Below are positions 16,639-24,605 of a stretch of 64,000 nucleotides of DNA, piece after piece. The DNA is from Amycolatopsis jiangsuensis. Lineage in GTDB: Bacteria; Actinomycetota; Actinomycetes; Mycobacteriales; Pseudonocardiaceae. The DNA lies in contig NZ_JACHMG010000001.1 in the NCBI RefSeq assembly GCF_014204865.1, forward strand, positions 6,412,501 to 6,476,500, in the 5' to 3' direction. The position numbers and the translations under genes are program-made. How positions within the stretch are numbered: position 1 is the first letter of the stretch; every line of letters begins with the position of its first letter. The notes beneath the pieces are model-generated. The model had not been told where the DNA came from. It saw nothing but the letters and a program-made list of their open reading frames with translations, and did no database searches.

Positions 16639-19600
16639 TCACTCACCGGCCGCGGCGCGGTGACGGACCGGGTTCGCCCGGCGGATGCCGTACGGGCGCA
16701 TCCGCGTCTCGGCCCGGCGCACGTCCCACGCCGCGCCGAGCGAGGTGTAACTCGTGAGCGCAGTGAAGAACGCGCTGCGTGCTTCGTCGATGCGCTGGTA
16801 CTCGGCGAGCAGGATCGCGGCGTCCTCGTTGGCCCTGGCGTGTTTGAGCACCCGCCCGGCCGATTCGTAGTGCGCCGCGGCGCCGAGGATCGCGTCCGGA
16901 TCGGCGGTGACGATGCCGCGGCAGTGCGCGGCCGCCGCGACGTGGGCCGGCGGGGTGTCGAAGCCGCCGGCGTCGCCCATCAGCCGCAGCGCCTGGAACG
17001 CCCGCTGCTGGTCGCCGGTCTGCATCGCCAGCCGGGCGAGGTCGGGCAGCCACTGCTGTCGTGCCGAGGGCGGATAGTTCTGTTCCAGCAACGGCAGCAG
17101 CTCGGTGAGCGCGCGCTCCGGACCGTCCTCCAGCTCGGCCAGCTGAGCCCGGGCGGCCAGCAGGTAGTCGCCCCCGTTGGGCTCCAGGTCCCGCGGCCAG
17201 GACTGCCGGGCCACGGCGTCGAGGTGCTCGTGCGCCCGGCCGGGTTCGTCGCGGTGGCTGGCGATCAGGGCGCCGACCCCGTGCACGAGCAGTGCCGATC
17301 CCGGGCTGCGCAACACATACGACGCGGTCTCCGCGCCGCCGCGGATCACCGTGTCCAGCTCGGTCAGCGCTTCCGGCCAGCGGCCGCGCCAGTAGTAGTG
17401 CACCGCGCCGGCCAGGTGCATTTCGCCGGGTACCGCGCGGACCGCGGCGAGCCGGCGTGCGGTGCTCAGCGGCTCGGCCGCGTCGTCCAGTCCGTCGAGC
17501 ACGCCCAGCTCGGACAGATCCGGTTCGATCGCCGACTCCTGCGTGGCGAGCCGTTCGATGGTCGCCCGCAGCGTTTCGTGCCTGCCGCGCCACATCTCCG
17601 GTACCCGTGGATCCGCGAGCGTGCGGCGGACCTCCTCGGCGGCCTCGGCGAATTCCCCACGGCGGTAATAGATGTAGGCCAGGATCCAGCGCATTTCCGC
17701 GGCCTGCCTGCTGTCGGTGGTGCGGGCCACCACCGAACGCGCCTCCGCCTCCGGTTCCCGGCCGAGCCAGAACAGCAGCCGGGCCAGCGTCGCCGTCAGC
17801 GGTTCCCGGGCCTCGGCGGGCAGCGTGGTCTGCGCGACCACGCTCTTGAGCAGGTCCACCGCCATCCGCGGAGCCTGCGCGGCGACCGCACCGATGTGCT
17901 GGAGCAGCCAGCCGGTGACCCAGCTGTCGACAAGGCCCGGCGCCGCGGCGAGCTGTTCGGCCACCCGCTGCGTGGAGGCGCCGGCGCCGTCGAAGGATTC
18001 GGCGAGCTGCCGGTGCAACGCGACCCGCATCGCGGCCGGGGTTTTCTCGTAGAGCACCCGGCGCAGCAGCGGATGCCGGAAGGCGAGCAGATCACCGGAC
18101 TCGACGAGCACGCCCGAGGCGAGCGCCTCCTCGACCGCGCCGACCAGCGAGGTGGCGGCGCGCTCGGTGGCGATCGCGATGTCGGCGAGAGAGAACTCCT
18201 TGCCCAGCAAGGCCGCCCAGCGCAGCACGTCGCGGGTGCCGCTGCCGAGGAAGCTCAGGTAGAGGGTGATCTTCGACCCGAGCGGCGACGGGATGGTCCG
18301 GCAGGCGGTGCCGTCGACGATCGCCTGCGCGCCGTCGAGCAGGATCATCTCGTTGCTCAGCAGCGTTTCGACGACTTCCTTGGCGTAGCGCGGGTTTCCG
18401 GCCGCGTGCGAGACCAGGACGGACAGGATCGTCCCGGGCGGCGCGCCGGCGAGGTCACCGGCGAGCTGCGCGATCGCCGGGTCCGGCAGCGGCCCCAGCG
18501 CCAGCAGCGCGGTGCCGTCCGCGGCGAGTTCCGCGCGCAGTGTCTCCAGTGCCGGCGGCCGGGGAAGCGGCCGGCAGGCGCCGACCAGCAGCAGCGGCAG
18601 CCGCCGGGTCTCCCGGCTGAGGTGCCGCCACACCCGCAGCGTGTGTTCGTCGGCCCACTGCAGATCGTCGACCACCAGCACCAGCGGTTCGTCGGCGCAC
18701 AGTTCGCGGACCAGCCCGAGCAGCCCGTCGGCGGGATCCAGCGCCGGATCGTCGGCGAGCGCCACGGCCAGTTCGGCCCGCCGCAGGTCCGAGGCCCGCG
18801 GGTGCACACCGAGTGCGTCGAGCAGCGGGCGCAGGGCGAAGCGCTGGTCCAGCGAGTCGGCCGCGGCGAACAGTGGTTTCCCGCCCTCGTGCTGGGCCAC
18901 CTCGATGACCTCCGCGAGCAGCGCGGTCTTGCCGATGCCGGGTTCGCCCTCGATCCACACCGAGCGGCCGAGGCCGCTCTCCAGCCCGGCGACCGCCTCG
19001 TGCAGCACCGCCATTTCGCCGTCCCGCCCGGCGAACGTGGCCGGCCGCGCGGGCAGCACGGGAATCGGGAAGCGGGGCACCCGGACCGGCGTGGAGCCCT
19101 CGGGCACGGCCGGCGCGGCGAACGGCCGGGCGGCGAGCAGCTTCTCGTAATGATCACGCAGGGCGGGACCGGGTTCCGTACCGGAAGCCTCGATCAGCCG
19201 GTCGCGCAAGCGGGTGTACACCCCGAGCGCTTCGTCCCGGAGGCCTGCTCGATGAAGTGCTCGTATGAGCACGCCCTGGAGCGGTTCCCGCAGCGGATGC
19301 TCAGCGGCCAGCTCGGCAAGGCCGGGCAGCAGGCCGCCGTGGTTCCCGCTGTCCAGCGCCACTTCGGCACGGCGTTCGACGGTGGTCAGCCGCAGCTCTT
19401 CCAGCCGTGCGCGGTGCGAGGTCGCGTACGGGCCGGGCAGACCTTCCAGCGGAGTGCCGCGCCACAGGCCCAGTGCTTCGTCGAGCCGTTCGCGGGCGGC
19501 GGCGGACTGGCCGTCGGCGATCAGCCGCTGCGCCTGCTCTCGCAGCACCTCGAAGCGGAGCGCGTCGATGTTGTCCGAGCCGATGCTCAGCGTGTAGCCG

Positions 19601-19899
19601 GAACCGACCGAAGCCAGCAGGCGAGAGCCGGTGCCCTTGGCTCGACCGGGTTCGAGCACCCGGCGCAGCCCGGAGATGTAGGTGTAGATACTGCCCTGCG
19701 CGCTGGCCGGGGGAGCGTCGCCCCACACCGCGTCGATGAGCTCTTCGCGGGAGACGCTGCGGCCGTGCGCGAGCGCGAGTACGGCGAACACCGTGCGTCG
19801 ATGGGCGGACCCGAGGTCGAGCGGCTGGTCTCCCCGCCAGGCTCGGACCGGTCCGAGCAGCTGGATTCTCGGCGCGGTGACGCCGTCCGCTGCCGACAT
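16639..19899 (-). CDS. BTAD-domain STAND ATPase regulator (SARP-like), no LuxR domain
   Basis: 1086 residues. It has the same plan as its downstream neighbour: winged HTH (RIQLLGPVRAWRG, then VFAVLALAHGRSVSREELID), BTAD region, ATPase with Walker A EGEPGIGKTALL and Walker B LVLVVDDLQWADE, then a TPR-like C-terminal half. It ends with RMRPYGIRR, the point where the neighbour (RLRPLGVRR) continues into a LuxR HTH. ATG 19899 is preceded by GAAGGGAGACCG, a good RBS. SARP-type regulators often drive secondary-metabolite or stress genes; no biosynthetic cluster is visible here. Confidence 0.88.
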   Translation of the reverse strand: MSAADGVTAPRIQLLGPVRAWRGDQPLDLGSAHRRTVFAVLALAHGRSVSREELIDAVWGDAPPASAQGSIYTYISGLRRVLEPGRAKGTGSRLLASVGSGYTLSIGSDNIDALRFEVLREQAQRLIADGQSAAARERLDEALGLWRGTPLEGLPGPYATSHRARLEELRLTTVERRAEVALDSGNHGGLLPGLAELAAEHPLREPLQGVLIRALHRAGLRDEALGVYTRLRDRLIEASGTEPGPALRDHYEKLLAARPFAAPAVPEGSTPVRVPRFPIPVLPARPATFAGRDGEMAVLHEAVAGLESGLGRSVWIEGEPGIGKTALLAEVIEVAQHEGGKPLFAAADSLDQRFALRPLLDALGVHPRASDLRRAELAVALADDPALDPADGLLGLVRELCADEPLVLVVDDLQWADEHTLRVWRHLSRETRRLPLLLVGACRPLPRPPALETLRAELAADGTALLALGPLPDPAIAQLAGDLAGAPPGTILSVLVSHAAGNPRYAKEVVETLLSNEMILLDGAQAIVDGTACRTIPSPLGSKITLYLSFLGSGTRDVLRWAALLGKEFSLADIAIATERAATSLVGAVEEALASGVLVESGDLLAFRHPLLRRVLYEKTPAAMRVALHRQLAESFDGAGASTQRVAEQLAAAPGLVDSWVTGWLLQHIGAVAAQAPRMAVDLLKSVVAQTTLPAEAREPLTATLARLLFWLGREPEAEARSVVARTTDSRQAAEMRWILAYIYYRRGEFAEAAEEVRRTLADPRVPEMWRGRHETLRATIERLATQESAIEPDLSELGVLDGLDDAAEPLSTARRLAAVRAVPGEMHLAGAVHYYWRGRWPEALTELDTVIRGGAETASYVLRSPGSALLVHGVGALIASHRDEPGRAHEHLDAVARQSWPRDLEPNGGDYLLAARAQLAELEDGPERALTELLPLLEQNYPPSARQQWLPDLARLAMQTGDQQRAFQALRLMGDAGGFDTPPAHVAAAAHCRGIVTADPDAILGAAAHYESAGRVLKHARANEDAAILLAEYQRIDEARSAFFTALTSYTSLGAAWDVRRAETRMRPYGIRRANPVRHRAAAGE

Positions 19900-20269
19900 C
19901 GGTCTCCCTTCGCACGCCGACGTGTCGTCAGACGCCTGATGTCACTGATGAGCTTACGCCCGAAATGGTGACGTCGCGGAGCGCACCCGGGTTGCTCGCA
20001 CCGGCGTGCGGTCGTCATTTGTGCCTCCCGGCCGGGGCCCGGCGTCCGCTCCATTGTCGGGTGGTGGTGTGTCGGCGGCCCTTCGCGGCGGCGAACGGCA
20101 GGAGAACTCGCCGCGGGCGGCACCGGGGAATGGCAGGCAGCGATCCGCCGAAAAACGGGCACGCCCGCCCGCCGCGGGTTTCGCGCCCGCACGGGCTCCG
20201 GCAGCCTCGGCCGCGGACCTTGGCGCGTTTTTCGTGCGCATGCTGGGCTTTTGTGGTGAGGAGTGGGTG
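19900..20269. other. Intergenic stretch between the SARP-like regulator and the WXG100-like pair
   Basis: About 370 bp between divergent genes. It should contain promoters for both directions, but no convincing -10/-35 pair or dyad was found by eye. The frame of the plus-strand gene is open back to 20006; that extension is rich in Ala/Pro/Arg and looks like GC-driven open frame rather than protein. Confidence 0.4.
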
Positions 20270-20557
20270 GTGGACTTCGTTCCTCCCCGGGCAGTGCCGG
20301 CGGATCTGCGCCGTGCGGCGGACCACTTCGCGTGGGCGATCGACTCCGCGCACGCGTGCCTGCGTCCGGTCAACAGCGACATGGCCGTACTGCAGGCCTC
20401 TTGGCGGGGAGAGGGCTCGGTGCGCCTCGGCCAGGCGATGAACGACTGGGAGCGGCAGTTCGACGCGATACTCACCCACTTGGGTGAGCTTCGCGATCTT
20501 GTCACGAATCCGCGTTACTGCTCAAACGAGCGATCGACCGGTCCGAGCGGACGATGA
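20270..20557 (+). CDS. WXG100-like small helical protein with YxxxE tail
   Basis: 95 residues from GTG 20270 (GAGGAG six bases upstream). The pattern is that of ESX/WXG100 proteins: a first helix (ADLRRAADHFAWAIDSAHAC), a turn with W45-R-G47, a second helix (VRLGQAMNDWERQFDAILTH), and a tail with Y83-CSN-E87, matching the YxxxD/E secretion signal of type VII substrates. Its stop overlaps the next start (ATGA). No EccC or other T7SS gene is in the window. Assignment rests on motif and size, not on a search. Confidence 0.72.
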   Translation: MDFVPPRAVPADLRRAADHFAWAIDSAHACLRPVNSDMAVLQASWRGEGSVRLGQAMNDWERQFDAILTHLGELRDLVTNPRYCSNERSTGPSGR

Positions 20558-20820
20558 GTGACGGTCCTCCCGGTGTCCGCGGCGCCGACGAGGTGCTCGC
20601 GAGGATGGACGAGACGACCAGCGGGATCCGCGCGGTGCTGGCCGAACTCGAGTCGGCCGTGGAGCGCGAGCTGCCCGGCTGGCCCGCGGAGATGAAGGCG
20701 CGGTACCGGACGGCCCGACGCGAGTGGGACGAGGCCGTGCGGCGGATGCCGGAGTGCCTGGACCGGGCACGGCAAGCGGTCCGCGAGATCGCCGGTGAAG
20801 AACCGGATAGAGGGCGCTGA
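20554..20820 (+). CDS. WXG100-like partner protein
   Basis: 88 residues, start ATG 20554 overlapping the previous stop by four bases, so translation is coupled. It is almost entirely helical: a long helix to about residue 40, a turn at PGW43, and a second helix rich in Arg/Glu (YRTARREWDEAVRRM). It has the helix-turn-helix hairpin size of ESX proteins and a Trp at the turn, but Ala replaces the Gly of WXG. Probably forms a heterodimer with the preceding protein, as EsxA/EsxB do. Function unknown. Confidence 0.65.
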   Translation: MSDGPPGVRGADEVLARMDETTSGIRAVLAELESAVERELPGWPAEMKARYRTARREWDEAVRRMPECLDRARQAVREIAGEEPDRGR

Positions 20821-20941
20821 GCTGGGAAAATCACCGACCCTCCTCGCCGGTGCACGGGCGCTGGGCACACGCGGCAAGAAAACGTGAAGTCAGTCGCGTC
20901 AGACTCTGACCTGTCAACGTGAAGAGGCGGTAGGAGTTGTC

Positions 20942-21577
20942 GTGAAGCTGGTCAAGGTCGCTGTCCTCGCTTCTGATCCGATCACCCGGGCAGGTGCGGT
21001 GAGCCTGCTGGGCACGCGTCCCGAGTTTCGCGTCCTGTCCGAGGACACGGCCGCCGAGGCCGACGTGGTCCTCGTGATGGAGGAGCACGTGACGGACCGG
21101 GTGTTGTCCCGGGTGAAGGACCTGGCCCGCGAGTCGGACCGGGTGACCGGCCCGGACCTGGTCATCGTCGGTGACCACTTCCGGGAGAGCGACCTGATGA
21201 CCGCGATCGAATGCGGTGTCGTCGCGATCCTGCCCCGCCGGGAGACCGGGGGAGCCGAGCTGGTGGCCGCGGTGCTCGCCGCCGGGGACGGCACCGCGAC
21301 CCTGCCGCCGCGGCTGCAGGGCGCGCTGCTCAGCCAGGTGCAGCGGATGCGGCGCGACGTGCTGGAGCCCAACGGTCTCACGTTGTCCGGACTGGCCTCC
21401 CGCGAATGCGACGTGCTGCGGCTGGTCGCCGAGGGCTACGGCACCGAGGAGATCGCGTCGAAGCTCTGTTACTCCGAGCGGACCGTGAAGAACGTCCTGT
21501 ACGGATTGATGACGCGCTGCGGCCTGAACAACCGGGCGCACGCCGTGGCGTACGCGCTGCGCGCCGGCGCCATCTGA
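20942..21577 (+). CDS. LuxR-type regulator with a receiver-like domain lacking the phospho-acceptor Asp
   Basis: 211 residues from GTG 20942, with TAGGAG as RBS. The N-terminus (MKLVKVAVLASDPITRAG) aligns with receiver domains, but the third strand reads ADVVLVMEEHVTD, with Met where the phosphorylated Asp belongs. The C-terminal HTH is LASRECDVLRLVAEGYGTEE and YSERTVKNVLYGLMTR. The last 36 residues closely match the regulator at 3655 (HAVAYALRAG near both ends). It follows the WXG100-like pair by 121 bp on the same strand, so a link is possible but unproved. Confidence 0.88.
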   Translation: MKLVKVAVLASDPITRAGAVSLLGTRPEFRVLSEDTAAEADVVLVMEEHVTDRVLSRVKDLARESDRVTGPDLVIVGDHFRESDLMTAIECGVVAILPRRETGGAELVAAVLAAGDGTATLPPRLQGALLSQVQRMRRDVLEPNGLTLSGLASRECDVLRLVAEGYGTEEIASKLCYSERTVKNVLYGLMTRCGLNNRAHAVAYALRAGAI

Positions 21578-21653
21578 GCTGCTCCGCGGGTGCGGCGGCC
21601 GGCGCGGTGCCGCCGCCCTCGCGGGCTTCGTCCCGGCGGCTAATCTCGTCGTC

Positions 21654-22979
21654 ATGGTGCTGACGGCGGTGGAGATCGCCCGCGCGGTGCGGGCCGGGGA
21701 ACTGGATCCGGTGCGGGTCACCGAGGAGGCGCTCGCGCGCATCGCGGCCGCCGATCCCGTGGTCGGCGCGTTCCGCCGGGTGCGGGCCGAGCGGGCGCGC
21801 GCGGAGGCGGCCGAGGTCGCCGTCCGGCCGGATCTGCATGAGCTGCCGCTGGCCGGGGTCCCGGTGGCGGTCAAGGACGTCACCGAGGTCACCGGTGAGC
21901 ACGCCGGCTGGGGTTCGGCCGCCGGACCACGCACGCCCGCCACCTCCGACGGGGTCATCGCGGCCCGGCTGCGGGCCGCCGGTGCGGTGATCGTCGGCCT
22001 CACCCGCGTGCCCGAGCTGTGCATCTTCCCGATGAGCGACGATCCCGGTGGGGTTGCCCGCAATCCGCGCGAACCTTCGTTCACCGCGGGCGGCTCGTCC
22101 GGCGGCAGCGCGGCCGCGGTCGCCGCAGGGCTGGTGCCGATCGCGCACGGCACCGACGGCCTCGGCTCGATCCGGCTGCCCTCGGCGATGTGCGGGGTGG
22201 TGGGTCTCAAACCCGGTCGCGGCGTCGTGCGCGAACCGGGCGAGGGCTGGTTCGGCATGTCCGCGCACGGACCGATCGCCACGACCCCGGAGGACGCCGC
22301 CCTGCTGCTGTCCGTGCTCGCGGAACGTCCGGAGCTGGCCACCCTCGCGCAACCGGGCCCACAGCGGATCGCGGTATCCACCCAGGTGCCCTTCACCCAC
22401 GCGCCGTTGCCGCGGCCACTCGGCGCCGCCGTCGACCGGGCCGCGGAACTGCTGCGTGCGGACGGGCACTCGGTCGTCGAGGCCACCCCGCGCTATCCGC
22501 TGTCGACGATGAACGCCATGCTGGCGCGCTGGTTCGCCGGACCGGCCGAGCAGGCCGCCGCCGACGGCTTCGACCTCGCACGCCTCCAGCCGCGCACCCG
22601 CACGCACGTCCGGCTGGGCAAGCTGACCGCCCGCTGGGTCCGCGAACGCTCACGCACGGAGTGGCTTTCGATCACCGAGGCCTTCTTCGCCGACCACGAC
22701 GTGCTGGTCACCCCCGCACTGGCGACCATGCCGCCGAAGGCCCGCCGCTGGCACCGCCGTCCTTGGCCGGCGGTCGCCCTGCCCTCGGTGCGCGTGGCGG
22801 CCTTCGCCGGAATGTGGAACCTCGCGGGTTACCCCGCCCTGGCCGTCCCGATCGGTCACCACCCGGCGCACGGCCTCCCCACCTGCGTACAGCTGGTGGC
22901 GGGCCCCGGTGGGGAAGCGCTGCTGCTGGGCCTGGCCGCCGCACTGGAGTCGGCGAACCCCTGGCCGCGCACGGTGTGA
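21654..22979 (+). CDS. Amidase (amidase signature family)
   Basis: 441 residues with the complete Ser-cisSer-Lys triad: Lys74 in VAVKD, cis-Ser148 in GGSSGGS, and nucleophile Ser172 in GTDGLGSIRLPS. The usual GTDxGGSIR is changed to have Leu before the last Gly. These enzymes hydrolyse aliphatic or aromatic amides; the substrate is not predictable. It is not part of GatCAB by context, since no GatB or GatC is near. ATG 21654 follows TAATCT (21641-21646) by seven bases, so a leaderless mRNA is likely. Confidence 0.92.
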   Translation: MVLTAVEIARAVRAGELDPVRVTEEALARIAAADPVVGAFRRVRAERARAEAAEVAVRPDLHELPLAGVPVAVKDVTEVTGEHAGWGSAAGPRTPATSDGVIAARLRAAGAVIVGLTRVPELCIFPMSDDPGGVARNPREPSFTAGGSSGGSAAAVAAGLVPIAHGTDGLGSIRLPSAMCGVVGLKPGRGVVREPGEGWFGMSAHGPIATTPEDAALLLSVLAERPELATLAQPGPQRIAVSTQVPFTHAPLPRPLGAAVDRAAELLRADGHSVVEATPRYPLSTMNAMLARWFAGPAEQAAADGFDLARLQPRTRTHVRLGKLTARWVRERSRTEWLSITEAFFADHDVLVTPALATMPPKARRWHRRPWPAVALPSVRVAAFAGMWNLAGYPALAVPIGHHPAHGLPTCVQLVAGPGGEALLLGLAAALESANPWPRTV

Positions 22980-23182
22980 GCGGCACCCCCGACCTCCCGG
23001 ACCGCTCACTGAGCCGCCGGGCGGCGTGCACGCTGGGTTGGCCGAACGTCGGGTTGGGTACGGCCGGCCGAAAGGCCGGGTCCGGCTGAAACGTCGGACT
23101 CGGTGGGGTCAGGCCGAAAGGTCGTGCTGACTGGGGTGGGGGCCAAGGTGGACCTGGCCTGAGCAGAAACCGAAGGCCGGGG
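22980..23182. repeat. Short degenerate repeats between convergent genes
   Basis: The 203-bp gap between two stop codons holds imperfect copies of motifs such as GGCCGAAAGG and GACTGGGGTGGG/GACTCGGTGGGG. They look like a small decayed tandem array of the kind seen elsewhere in the window. No terminator hairpin with a T-run is obvious. Confidence 0.4.
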
Positions 23183-24505
23183 TCAGGACTGCGGTTTGCC
23201 CGCGGCCTGCGGCCGGGACTTGGCCTGCCCGGTCCCGCCGTTGCCGTTGTCCTTGCCCCCGTTGGGGTTCGCCGGATTGCCGCCACCCGCGGGGGACGGC
23301 TTCGGCTTCGGCGACGGGCTCGGCTGGACCGCCTTCGCGCCCGGTGTGGTGGGCGAGTCGACCGAAACCGTCTCCGGCTTCGGACGAACCGGGCCGGAGC
23401 CTCCGTTCGAACCGGCACCCGCGCTCGAACCGGCGGCCGTAGCCGAACCTGCGGTTGTAGCGGCACCCGAACCGGCATTGCCGTTCGAACCGACACCCGC
23501 CGCTGCGCCAGAACCCCCTGCCGCGCCGGAGCCCCCGTTCGAACCGGCACCCGCTGCCGCACCGGCACCCGGGCCGCCGGTCGTGTCATCCCCGCCGACC
23601 AGCTTCGACGCCGACGGGATCACCGACTCCGCCGGCAGGGCGGTCAGCAGGCTCTCGCTGCGGCCCAGCACCTCGTCGGCCATCGCCAGGTTCTTGCGGG
23701 CCTGTTCGCGGATCTCGGCGAGGCGCTCGACCTTGCGGGTGGCCGCCGTGGTGCGCTGGGCTGCCTGCGTGGTCGCTTCGTCGAGGCGGCGCTTGGCCTC
23801 GGTGGTGGCGTCCTCGACACGGCGGGTGGCCTCCGCCGTCGCCTCCGCGATGCGGCGCTCGGCCTGCTGTTTGCTCGCGGTGCGCTGGTCGGCGATCAGC
23901 TTCTCGTGCGCCGTGCGCTCCGAGGTGATCTTCGAGTCGAAGTCGCGTTCGATCTTGCGGCGCTTGCGTTCGGCCTCGTTGTCGAGCAGTTCCCGGCGCT
24001 GCGCCGCCTCGACCGTCAGTCGCTGTACCTCGGCGCGGGTTTCCTCGAGCGCCGCCTCGTGTTCCGAGTGCAGTGCCTCGGCCTGCTTGTCCAGCTCCTC
24101 GACCAGCCGGCGGTAGCGCTCCCGCAGCTTCGTGGACGCCTCCGTGGACGACGCCCAGTGCTTCTCCGCGGCCACCTCCGCCCGCTTGGTGACCTCCTCG
24201 GCCCGCGCGTGCGCGAGCTGGACGGTGCGCTGCATCCGCTCGTCCAGGTCCTCGAGCCGCTCCGGCGGCTTCATCAGCTCGTCGACGCGGGACTGCAGCT
24301 TGCCGACCTCGCCACGGGCCGCTTCCAGCTCCCGCGACAGCGTGGTGACCTGTGCCGCGGCCGCGTCGCGGTCGCCGGCCAGCCGGCGCACCTGCGCCTC
24401 GAGGTGGTCGAGGTACTGACGCACCTCGGTGCGGTCGAAGCCGCGCCAGGCTTCGGTGTACTCGCGCCGCAGGGGCAGGAGGCCGTTGTCTCGCTCGGGA
24501 ACCAT
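23183..24505 (-). CDS. DivIVA-like coiled-coil protein with Gly/Ala/Ser/Asn-rich tail
   Basis: 440 residues. Residues 15-60 match the DivIVA N-terminal domain (YTEAWRGFDRTEVRQYLDHL), known for binding curved membranes. Residues 60-290 are a long Glu/Arg/Ala-rich coiled coil. The final 140 residues are low complexity: repeated GAGSNGGSG-like units, then Pro/Lys/Ser-rich sequence. Likely a cytoskeletal or septal scaffold, akin to actinobacterial DivIVA/Scy-type proteins. The ATG at 24505 is preferred because TACGGT lies seven bases upstream; GTG 24511 is the alternative. Confidence 0.82.
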   Translation of the reverse strand: MVPERDNGLLPLRREYTEAWRGFDRTEVRQYLDHLEAQVRRLAGDRDAAAAQVTTLSRELEAARGEVGKLQSRVDELMKPPERLEDLDERMQRTVQLAHARAEEVTKRAEVAAEKHWASSTEASTKLRERYRRLVEELDKQAEALHSEHEAALEETRAEVQRLTVEAAQRRELLDNEAERKRRKIERDFDSKITSERTAHEKLIADQRTASKQQAERRIAEATAEATRRVEDATTEAKRRLDEATTQAAQRTTAATRKVERLAEIREQARKNLAMADEVLGRSESLLTALPAESVIPSASKLVGGDDTTGGPGAGAAAGAGSNGGSGAAGGSGAAAGVGSNGNAGSGAATTAGSATAAGSSAGAGSNGGSGPVRPKPETVSVDSPTTPGAKAVQPSPSPKPKPSPAGGGNPANPNGGKDNGNGGTGQAKSRPQAAGKPQS

Positions 24506-24605
24506 GCCCACGACCGTACCCGCGCACGCCCTGTCGTCGCCGTCAGGAGTCGTGATTCACCACCCGATGCCACGGTTGTCGCCGGAACGGCCGCACCCGG
24601 GATGG

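Noticed and set aside
16660..19971. 1103-codon open frame on the plus strand
   Set aside because: Mirror frame of the second BTAD regulator, caused by third-position GC bias; no recognisable motif.
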